Of a DNA stretch of 55,723 nt, positions 28,330 through 35,742 are shown in pieces. Location of the stretch: contig CP070737.1 of NCBI GenBank assembly GCA_020347665.1, positions 1,745,901-1,801,623 on the forward strand. The letters run 5' to 3'. A model generated the notes under the pieces. That model had not been told where the DNA came from and searched no databases. It saw only the letters and a list, made by a program, of their open reading frames with translations. The first letter of the stretch is position 1. Every line of letters begins with the position of its first letter. Source of the DNA: Nitrospiraceae bacterium. Its GTDB lineage: Bacteria; Nitrospirota; Thermodesulfovibrionia; Thermodesulfovibrionales; UBA6898. The translations under genes were made by a program, and so were the position numbers.

Positions 28330-29151
28330 ATGGATCCCCTGAGACGTCGACTAAAAATATACCTTCTGATATTTCTCAGTGTAATTATCTTTGGCACCGT
28401 GGGCTTCATGGTCCTTGAGGATCTATCTCTTCCTGATGCGCTCTATTTTAATATCGTGACGTTTGCGACGGTCGGATACGGAGATATACATCCCACAACA
28501 TTATACGGAAAAATATTTTCAGCAGTAATTATCATACTCGGCGTCGGGACTTTTCTCGGCGTCATTGCGAATGCTACAGAGATGATGCTGAGCAGAAGGG
28601 AAAAGCAGGTACGCTTCGAAAAACTCAATATGGTCATTGGAGTCTTTTTCAGCGAACTGGGCACGAAGCTTCTGAAGACATTTGCAGGCTATGATGCGGG
28701 TATCAGGAGGATACATTCGCATGTGGTCATAACCGGAGCATGGACGGAAAGGGACTTTGTAAATGTATCCAGTGCGCTAAAAACATACGATTATGATATC
28801 GATATATCCCGGATCGATTTTGATCATCTCAAAGATATGCTCCTTCAGCAGAGAGAGATGCTCGTGAGACTGCTCGAGAATCCGGTATTGCTCGAACATG
28901 AGTCCTTTACAGACCTGCTCAGGGCGGTATTCCACCTCACCGAGGAGCTTTCCTTTCGAGAGAAGCTGAAAGAACTGCCGGATACAGACAGGAAACATCT
29001 GGCCGGTGATGTAAAAAGAGCCTATACGCTCTTGCTTGGTCGGTGGGTTGAGTATATGCACTACTTGAAGGGGAATTACCCCTATCTCTTTTCTCTGGCC
29101 ATGCGAACAAATCCCTTTGACAGTTCATCATCTGCCGTGATTACGAAATAA
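28330..29151 (+). CDS. two-TM potassium channel protein
   Basis: Inner-membrane ion channel subunit: a first TM helix (about residues 9-27), a pore loop with the selectivity filter TVGYGD, and a second TM helix (GKIFSAVIIILGVGTFLGVI). The C-terminal 180 residues are cytoplasmic and helical, with no Rossmann RCK nucleotide site, so gating differs from Kch/TrkA types. 273 residues. No Shine-Dalgarno is evident before ATG 28330. Convergent with the AsmA-like gene 22 bases away, with no visible terminator between. Confidence 0.85.
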   Translation: MDPLRRRLKIYLLIFLSVIIFGTVGFMVLEDLSLPDALYFNIVTFATVGYGDIHPTTLYGKIFSAVIIILGVGTFLGVIANATEMMLSRREKQVRFEKLNMVIGVFFSELGTKLLKTFAGYDAGIRRIHSHVVITGAWTERDFVNVSSALKTYDYDIDISRIDFDHLKDMLLQQREMLVRLLENPVLLEHESFTDLLRAVFHLTEELSFREKLKELPDTDRKHLAGDVKRAYTLLLGRWVEYMHYLKGNYPYLFSLAMRTNPFDSSSSAVITK

Positions 29152-29173
29152 ATCCTGGCTGGGTGAGATGCAC

Positions 29174-31648
29174 CTATTTGAATAATCCCTTAATAAGATC
29201 TTCAACCGGCTTCTTGTCTTCTTTCACGGGTTCATCTGCAGATTCCGGTAGTGCTTTTTCTCCCTTGTCTTTCTCGAATATTTTCTCCAGAAGCTTTTTG
29301 CCTTTTTCCTTTATGACGCGCTTACCTGCCTTTTCAATGTCCACACCGTAAGAAGGATCAGAAAATGTTCCTGATACGGTTAACGGTATCGTGCCCCAGC
29401 CCCCTTCATCTTTTATATACTGGGCAATATTCGAATTAAACGTTATCTTTTTCGTTAAGGGAGGCGAAAGCTTCAGGTCAAATGCAAGATCAAGCGTTTT
29501 ATCGAGACCGATCTTACCTGAAGGGTCCATGGAAAGATCGTCAGAAGCGAATACACTGGTGAGGTGCGCAAGCCCATTGCTGACGTTTATATTTCCACTG
29601 GCTTTTTTGAGGTTAATAGTTCGCAGCTCGGGAACGCCAAGGAACTGCGCAAGCTTTTCAGGAAGTTTACTGTTTGTGATCTTTCCATCTTTCAAGGAAA
29701 AATTGCCATTTCCGGTAAGATTATTCTTTATACTTTTTGGTGTAGTTCCGGCACCGGCAAGGCTGATATTTGAGGTAATGATCCCGAAGAGAGTTTCTTT
29801 TGCCGATGGAGCCAATGAATTGACAAGTTCTTCCATGCGAACCGCATCGACCCTTCCAGTCATCGCATAGGCATATCCAGGCTTTGAGAAATTAACGGAG
29901 CTTGTGAGGTCAACAGCACCTTTTCCTATTCCCGCTGTCATCGTGGTGATCTTTAAGATATTGTTCTGCACCTGAAAGAGCAGAATGAAATCGCTCATGT
30001 TGAGATCTTTATATACTGCATTATCTATTCTGATGTCACCATTCGCTGAAAGGTTTAGCGTGAGGGGCTTTGCTTCGACCGCGGATGCATCGCCTTCCAG
30101 GGATTCCTGTTTATCCGAAGATTCTTCTTGGTGCGCACCTGGCACAAATAACTCGTCGAGAGCGATTTTTTTCGAACTGATACTGATCGCAATCTGTTGG
30201 TTCTTGAATAGATTCTTAACGGCGCCTTCGAGACGGGCAACATTTTTCCCAAACGTTGTGTCGAGGGCCAAAGAGAGAGACTGGCCCGCTGCTGTAACAG
30301 TGCCGTCCATAACAGCTTTGAGATCCCGGTATCGTATCCCAAGATTATCGAGTTTTATATCTCCATCGGCCCTGAAGGATTTCATATCCTTAATTCTGCC
30401 GGCAACCTTAAGATCTGCCGAGAGAATTCCGGAAAGTCCGAGGCCCTTCGTTTCTATTAATGATGCCATTGATCTCTGTGCCTGACCGGCATCTGTTTTG
30501 GGGATGGTCAGCGACAGATCAACCTCAGGAGATGTTCTGAAATTGGAAATGGTTCCTGATATGGAAGCCGGTATCCCCTGAAATGCTATTTCTGACGGCT
30601 CTATTTCCACCATGGATGATGTTATACGCAGGTTTCCATTGGTTAAGAAATGCATGCCTTTGTATCGTGTACTGACATTATCCAGGAGCACTGTGCCATC
30701 GGCTGATAGAGACTCAGGTTTGCTGACTATGCCTGATATTTTCATATCCGCAGTTATAATGCCTTTAATTTCCAAATCTTTTACTTCCGCAAAAACGGAC
30801 AACAATTTGAGGACTTCAGATGTATCAATGTTGGATGCAGAGATGTTCAAGTCGATTTCGGGAGCGGTCTTGATATTATTTATACTTCCCGATACAGAAG
30901 CAGGAATATCCTGTATTCTGAGCTTAGCCTTATCGATAATGATATCCTGTGAGGTAGTGTTTATCAGAAATCCATAGTCAAGCTCAGCTGGAATATTTTG
31001 AACCGTTTTAGCAGAGGGTTTTCGTACCAGGGCTTCATGGATATGCAGATCTATTTTTCCATTGGATGTTATTTTTCCAGGCCCCGTAGTTTTGAGAGAC
31101 AGATCAGCGCTGGTCGAACCCTTCACATCAGGGAGTTCCTTTTTGGCATCTATAAACGAAAACCGTGCTTCATCGATGGATATATTTCTTACAATTAATG
31201 AAATCAGGGATTCCTTCGACTGGTCTGCGGCCTTTTCCGTTTTTTCAGGATCCTGTTTTTCTGCAATATCCGAAAAATTATACGTCTCATCACTATTTCG
31301 CCTGATACGGATATCAGGTTTCTTCAGGATCATTCTATTAATAACGACGTTCTTGCTGAGAAGTGGAAGTAATTTAAACTTTAAAACAAAGTGTTCGCAT
31401 GTAATAAAATCCGACACTCCATCGGACTCCTTAATCGAAAGCTGTTTTATATCAATTCCTTTAAGTATACCGATATCCATATTCTGTATGGCCACTTTTC
31501 GCTGCAGGGCCTTTTCTATCTCAGGAATGATAAAGGCGTTTACCCTTTCAGGTGTAATATAGCGCTTAAGCAGAAAACCTGATGCCAAAATAATAATGGT
31601 GAATACGATAAGAAAAAGCAGGAAAAAGGTTTTGATCTTCTTGTTCAT
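29174..31648 (-). CDS. AsmA family protein
   Basis: Large (824 residue) inner-membrane-anchored periplasmic protein of the AsmA group, proposed to bridge or carry phospholipids between membranes. One N-terminal TM helix (about 8-28) is followed by the AsmA N-terminal pattern (VAIQNMDIGILKGIDIKQLSI). The middle is long and beta-rich with two similar units of about 120 residues (IPASVSGSINNI and IPASISGTISNF), and an AsmA-2-like C-terminal block (NLTGNGNFSLKDGKITN, LDLAFDLKLSPPL). The last 50 residues are Lys/Glu-rich. AGAGGG precedes the ATG. Confidence 0.85.
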   Translation of the reverse strand: MNKKIKTFFLLFLIVFTIIILASGFLLKRYITPERVNAFIIPEIEKALQRKVAIQNMDIGILKGIDIKQLSIKESDGVSDFITCEHFVLKFKLLPLLSKNVVINRMILKKPDIRIRRNSDETYNFSDIAEKQDPEKTEKAADQSKESLISLIVRNISIDEARFSFIDAKKELPDVKGSTSADLSLKTTGPGKITSNGKIDLHIHEALVRKPSAKTVQNIPAELDYGFLINTTSQDIIIDKAKLRIQDIPASVSGSINNIKTAPEIDLNISASNIDTSEVLKLLSVFAEVKDLEIKGIITADMKISGIVSKPESLSADGTVLLDNVSTRYKGMHFLTNGNLRITSSMVEIEPSEIAFQGIPASISGTISNFRTSPEVDLSLTIPKTDAGQAQRSMASLIETKGLGLSGILSADLKVAGRIKDMKSFRADGDIKLDNLGIRYRDLKAVMDGTVTAAGQSLSLALDTTFGKNVARLEGAVKNLFKNQQIAISISSKKIALDELFVPGAHQEESSDKQESLEGDASAVEAKPLTLNLSANGDIRIDNAVYKDLNMSDFILLFQVQNNILKITTMTAGIGKGAVDLTSSVNFSKPGYAYAMTGRVDAVRMEELVNSLAPSAKETLFGIITSNISLAGAGTTPKSIKNNLTGNGNFSLKDGKITNSKLPEKLAQFLGVPELRTINLKKASGNINVSNGLAHLTSVFASDDLSMDPSGKIGLDKTLDLAFDLKLSPPLTKKITFNSNIAQYIKDEGGWGTIPLTVSGTFSDPSYGVDIEKAGKRVIKEKGKKLLEKIFEKDKGEKALPESADEPVKEDKKPVEDLIKGLFK

Positions 31649-31792
31649 GGCTTACCCTCTTTCTTAATATGTATCATCATCACGCGCTATTTTCAAGCAT
31701 TTTTCTCGCATACGGTAATAAAGGAGCGGGCATATTTGCTTTTACATAAACTATATCACATGTTAGAATTACAGAGAAAACAGGGTTATATC

Positions 31793-32254
31793 ATGTTAAA
31801 AGCAAAAGATATCATGAGAACAGAGGTTATTACCGTATCACCGGAAACAACCGTTGAGGACTTGGGACGGCTATTTATCGATAAAGGAATCAGTGGCGCA
31901 CCGGTGCTGGGCCCGGACAAGAGTCTGTTCGGAATTGTGACCGAGAATGATCTCATAAAGCAGAATAAGCGCTTTCATATACCGACCCTGCTTCGACTGT
32001 TTGATGTTCTTATACCACTTGAGGGTTTTAACAGTGTTGAAAAACAGATAGAACTGATGGCTGCCTCTACCGTATCCGATATATGCACACGGGCTGTAGT
32101 AACGATACATCCTGAAACTACGGTACAGGATATCGCTACCATCATGTTCGAGAAAGGGATACATCTCCTGCCGGTAATGAGTGATGACAAACTTGTCGGT
32201 ATTATTGGGAAAATTGATATTATCAGGGGGACGCTTGGTGAGGCTGGTAAGTAA
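31793..32254 (+). CDS. CBS domain pair protein
   Basis: 153-residue stand-alone CBS pair (Bateman module), which usually binds adenine nucleotides. The first CBS has KDIMRTEVITVSPETTVEDL and GISGAPVLG; the second has TRAVVTIHPETTVQDI and KGIHLLPVMSDDKLVGIIGKIDII. ATG 31793 is chosen because the protein then begins at the first CBS strand; ATG 31760 and TTG 31736 extend it without similarity. The regulated partner is unknown. It overlaps tsaE by 17 bases. Confidence 0.88.
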   Translation: MLKAKDIMRTEVITVSPETTVEDLGRLFIDKGISGAPVLGPDKSLFGIVTENDLIKQNKRFHIPTLLRLFDVLIPLEGFNSVEKQIELMAASTVSDICTRAVVTIHPETTVQDIATIMFEKGIHLLPVMSDDKLVGIIGKIDIIRGTLGEAGK

Positions 32255-32678
32255 CAGTCCTCACGCAACCGAAGAGATCGGCTTTCAGATCGGCACACTA
32301 CTACAGACAGGAGATACTGTTGGATTATACGGAAATCTTGGATCAGGCAAAACAGTGATGGTGAAAGGTATTGCGCGCTCTTTTCATATAGACAGCAGAG
32401 ATATTACCAGTGCAAGTTTTACCATAATTGCAGAGTATCAGACACAGCCCCCATTTTTCCACATTGATCTGTATCGCATTACCAATGATTCCGAACTCGA
32501 CAGCACCGGTATTTGGGATTGTCTTGGAGGGAATGCCATTTCAGTTATTGAATGGGCTGAAAAGCTCGGGGACGAGGTTCCTGAGAAATTCATAGCGGTC
32601 CATATTGATGTTTTGGATGATGAACAAAGGGCTCTTACGATAGAGGGAATAGATGAAAAAAATTGGAATTATCTGTAA
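32238..32678 (+). CDS. tsaE: tRNA threonylcarbamoyladenosine biosynthesis ATPase TsaE
   Basis: ATPase partner of TsaB/TsaD in making the t6A modification of ANN-decoding tRNAs. Walker A GNLGSGKT, the SFTIIAEYQ stretch that follows DITSAS, FHIDLYRI and VIEWAEKL are all present. GTG 32238 has AGGGGG 7 bases upstream and gives a normal 146 residues; TTG 32235 is the neighbour alternative, and the frame is open up to 32181 inside the CBS gene. It overlaps the nadK start by 26 bases. Confidence 0.92.
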   Translation: MRLVSNSPHATEEIGFQIGTLLQTGDTVGLYGNLGSGKTVMVKGIARSFHIDSRDITSASFTIIAEYQTQPPFFHIDLYRITNDSELDSTGIWDCLGGNAISVIEWAEKLGDEVPEKFIAVHIDVLDDEQRALTIEGIDEKNWNYL

Positions 32679-33504
32679 ACTGGAAAAGGCAGAGCCGAAA
32701 GAAATTCTGCAGGACCTTCTTCCATTGCTAAAACGAAAAGGATGCGATGTCTATCTAGACACGGAGACGGCGTCTAAAATTGGTTTGAAAGGATATTCAA
32801 GAAGTGAAATTGCCTCTCTCGTTGATGCAATTGTTGTCCTTGGAGGTGACGGGACAATGTTGAGCGTTAGCCGCCTTGTTGCCGAAAAAGGAGTGCCCAT
32901 TCTGGGAGTGAACCTGGGAAGCATGGGATTTATTACTGAAATCAGCAAGGAAGAAGTTCTGGTTGCTGTTGAAAAGATGGTTCAGAATCCACTTGCCATT
33001 GAAGAGCGGTTAATGTTACACACACAGGTATTTCGTAATGATAATCAAGTAGCTTCATATTTCGCACTGAATGATATCGTATTCAATAAGGGGGCCCTCG
33101 CAAGAATAATCGATCTGGAAACCTATATTAATGATAGATATGTTACAACGTATAAGGCTGACGGCTTGATTGTATCAACGCCAACCGGTTCTACCGCGTA
33201 TTCCCTCTCTGCAGGTGGTCCCATTTTGTATCCAACGCTCGATAGCATTCTCGTGACGCCGATATGTTCTCATACGTTGACAAACAGACCCATTGTACTT
33301 CCACAGAATTTTAAAATTAAAGTTGTACTCAAAACGCTGAGTGAAGACGTTTATTTGACAGTAGACGGACAGGAAGGCTTTTCTTTGAGAATGGATGATG
33401 CCATAGAGATAGTAAAATCGCGCTTCAAAGCACGGCTCCTTCTGCCAAAAGAGCGCGATTATTTCGATATTTTAAGGACGAAACTCAAATGGGGCGAACG
33501 GTAA
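32653..33504 (+). CDS. nadK: NAD kinase
   Basis: Phosphorylates NAD to NADP. Seen: VLGGDGTMLSVSR (the GGDG motif), LGVNLGSMGFITEI, KADGLIVSTPTGSTAYSLSAGGPI and ICSHTLTNRPIV, all conserved in bacterial NadK. 283 residues, usual length. It starts within tsaE, so it is translationally coupled. The neighbouring UDG gene begins 25 bases later. Confidence 0.96.
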   Translation: MKKIGIICKLEKAEPKEILQDLLPLLKRKGCDVYLDTETASKIGLKGYSRSEIASLVDAIVVLGGDGTMLSVSRLVAEKGVPILGVNLGSMGFITEISKEEVLVAVEKMVQNPLAIEERLMLHTQVFRNDNQVASYFALNDIVFNKGALARIIDLETYINDRYVTTYKADGLIVSTPTGSTAYSLSAGGPILYPTLDSILVTPICSHTLTNRPIVLPQNFKIKVVLKTLSEDVYLTVDGQEGFSLRMDDAIEIVKSRFKARLLLPKERDYFDILRTKLKWGER

Positions 33505-33529
33505 TGCTCTGCTTGGGATTACGTGTATC

Positions 33530-34216
33530 ATGAATAATGACATATCGTCAGTGAGTTCTGACGTAAGGCTCCTGCTGGAATATTATAAAATATTAGGATT
33601 TGAGTATCTTCCCGTATCCTTAAGAACGGCTGACGAAAAACCTGATATCTGTGGCCCACAGATAACACTTCTTCAGGACTTCAGCAAAAAGGTCAGTGTC
33701 TGTACCCGATGCAAGCTTTCAAAAGGCAGAAAAAATGTTGTCTTTGGAGAAGGAAATCCAGATGCAGAACTTCTGTTTATTGGTGAAGCCCCCGGAAGGG
33801 AAGAAGATATTCAAGGAAGACCATTTGTCGGGGAAGCAGGTGCTCTTCTAACGCGCTTGATAGAGAAAATGGGACTGCAGAGAAGCAGTGTATACATTGC
33901 CAATATTATTAAATGCAGACCGCCCATGAACAGAGATCCGGATAGTGAGGAAATTGAGACCTGCAGACCCTATTTGGAAAAGCAGATCGATATCATTAAC
34001 CCGGAAGTAATCATCACTCTTGGAAGGATTGCCTTACAGGCGCTCATGAATGATCCCGGCTTAAAAATAACCGCTATGCGAGGAAACTTTCTTGAATACA
34101 GAAATGTACCTCTTATGCCTACCTTTCATCCGGCCTATCTTTTGCGAAATCCGAAAGATAAATGGCTGACCTGGAATGACATGAAGAAGGTACTGGAAAG
34201 AACGAGTATGGCATGA
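33530..34216 (+). CDS. uracil-DNA glycosylase, family 4 (iron-sulfur)
   Basis: Removes uracil from DNA to start base-excision repair. It has the family-4 features: cysteines for a 4Fe-4S cluster (CTRCKLSKGR; CRPP with later CRPYL), motif A GEAPGREEDIQGRPFVGEAG, and motif B HPAYLLRNP. It lacks the Asn/Asp of family 1, as expected. A 50-residue N-terminal extension precedes the first cysteine, which is common. 228 residues. No Shine-Dalgarno is clear. Confidence 0.93.
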   Translation: MNNDISSVSSDVRLLLEYYKILGFEYLPVSLRTADEKPDICGPQITLLQDFSKKVSVCTRCKLSKGRKNVVFGEGNPDAELLFIGEAPGREEDIQGRPFVGEAGALLTRLIEKMGLQRSSVYIANIIKCRPPMNRDPDSEEIETCRPYLEKQIDIINPEVIITLGRIALQALMNDPGLKITAMRGNFLEYRNVPLMPTFHPAYLLRNPKDKWLTWNDMKKVLERTSMA

Positions 34217-34276
34217 TAAGGAATAGTGTGATATACCGATAGCATGAAAATGCTCATCAATATTTAGGAGGTTGAA

Positions 34277-34762
34277 ATGGATGTATTATGGGCACCGTGG
34301 CGCATGGAGTATATACAATCGCCAGAAAAAAGAGGGAAAAACTGTCTTTTCTGTGACAAACTGAAGAGTACTGCAGACCGGGAAAACCTTGTTCTTTACC
34401 GAAGCATCCATAGCTTTGTAATCATGAATCCGTATCCCTATAATAATGGACATATTATGGTCCTTCCGAACAGGCATGTTCCCGACCTTCATGGACTGGA
34501 AGATGTCGTCCTGCTTGACCTAATGAAAGTAACAGAGCATTCTATCGATTCTCTGAAAAGGGTATTTATGCCTGATGGCTTCAATATCGGAATGAATCTT
34601 GGAAAAGTTGCCGGCGCGGGATTGGGAGAGCATGTGCATAATCATATCGTGCCGCGTTGGACTGGAGATGCCAGTTTTATGGCGGTTCTCGGCGAGGTTC
34701 GGATAATTCCTGAGCATTTACGTACAACGTACGAAAGACTTTATCCTGTGTTCAACGCATGA
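34277..34762 (+). CDS. HIT family hydrolase/AP4A phosphorylase-like protein
   Basis: Nucleotide-binding protein of the HIT superfamily. The catalytic histidine triad is intact as HVHNHIVPRW near residue 118. The N-terminus WAPWRMEYI and CLFCD resemble the AP4A phosphorylase-like bacterial HIT group, with Cys24 and Cys27 as possible zinc ligands. 161 residues. TTAGGAGG gives a strong ribosome-binding site. The substrate is probably a dinucleoside polyphosphate or nucleoside phosphoramidate, by family. Confidence 0.9.
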   Translation: MDVLWAPWRMEYIQSPEKRGKNCLFCDKLKSTADRENLVLYRSIHSFVIMNPYPYNNGHIMVLPNRHVPDLHGLEDVVLLDLMKVTEHSIDSLKRVFMPDGFNIGMNLGKVAGAGLGEHVHNHIVPRWTGDASFMAVLGEVRIIPEHLRTTYERLYPVFNA

Positions 34763-34791
34763 TGTTTGCTGACGGAGGAACAGTGGTACAG

Positions 34792-35742
34792 ATGTTAAAG
34801 ATCCTTGTCATATTTGCTTTGGTGCTCTTCTCGGGGCAGGATGTGCACGCTCTTACGGTTGACACTGTTCTGGCGGTTGTGAACAACGAAATAATTACAC
34901 TTTCTGACTATACGCGGTTTCTCTTCAAAATGGGTCCTGAGGAAAAGGCACGGTATGACCCTGAGACGAAGGGTATTGATAAGTATATTTTGCAGAAAAT
35001 GATCGAAGAGAACATTATCCTCCAGGAGGCACGAAAGAGAGGTATTGAAACGACTGAAGATGAGATTGAAACCACCTTGAAGGAATTGAGGGAAGAATCA
35101 GGAATAAGCAATCAGGAATTTTCGAATATTCTTATAGAAGAAGGCCTCGCAATGAATGACTATAAAAAATTAATAAAAGAGAATATAATAGCTCTTAAAT
35201 TAATTGATATTGAAATTACTTCAAGAATCATAGTAACTGATCAAGATATCAAGGGATATTATAAGGAAAATTTGCCTTTGTTTCTTGTGAGCAATGAAAA
35301 GAGAAAGGTCCATGCAATCTTCATAGGCATCAGCGACAACATGACTATTACGGAAATGACTGATTTAAAAATAAGGACGCTCAAAATATATGAAGAGATT
35401 ATAAAGGGAGAGCCGTTTGAAAAAATGGTAGATCTGTACTCAGATGAGCCGTTGAGGAGCAGAAGCGGTCTGCTGGGTGAGTTTGAAAGTGGTGGTTTAA
35501 TCCCTGCTTTAGAAGCAGCATTGGCTGCTTTGAATGAAGGAGACGTTAGCAAGCCTGTATGGACCACGGATGGAGTCTATATATTAAAACTTACAAAGAC
35601 CTTGAGAAAGGAATACGCTGAGATGAATTCAGTGAGGGATACGATATATTCGGAGCTGTTTGAAAGAAGAAGCAGAGAAAAATTCAGTGCATGGATGAAA
35701 ACGCTATGGGAAAAATCATCTATAGAAATAAAAAACTTATAA
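34792..35742 (+). CDS. SurA-like periplasmic chaperone / peptidyl-prolyl isomerase
   Basis: Predicted periplasmic chaperone. The signal peptide begins MLKILVIFALVLF and is cleaved near VHA-LTVD. The SurA-type N-terminal domain follows (VLAVVNNEIITLSDY, MIEENIILQEARKRG), then one rotamase/parvulin domain (residues about 165-270: FEKMVDLYSDEPLRSRSGLLGEF, GLIPALEAALAALNEGDVS). The start is ambiguous: GGAGGA lies 4 bases before GTG 34783 and 13 before ATG 34792; the frame is open from ATG 34759, which overlaps the HIT stop. First gene of the envelope cluster that runs to 43649. Confidence 0.85.
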   Translation: MLKILVIFALVLFSGQDVHALTVDTVLAVVNNEIITLSDYTRFLFKMGPEEKARYDPETKGIDKYILQKMIEENIILQEARKRGIETTEDEIETTLKELREESGISNQEFSNILIEEGLAMNDYKKLIKENIIALKLIDIEITSRIIVTDQDIKGYYKENLPLFLVSNEKRKVHAIFIGISDNMTITEMTDLKIRTLKIYEEIIKGEPFEKMVDLYSDEPLRSRSGLLGEFESGGLIPALEAALAALNEGDVSKPVWTTDGVYILKLTKTLRKEYAEMNSVRDTIYSELFERRSREKFSAWMKTLWEKSSIEIKNL

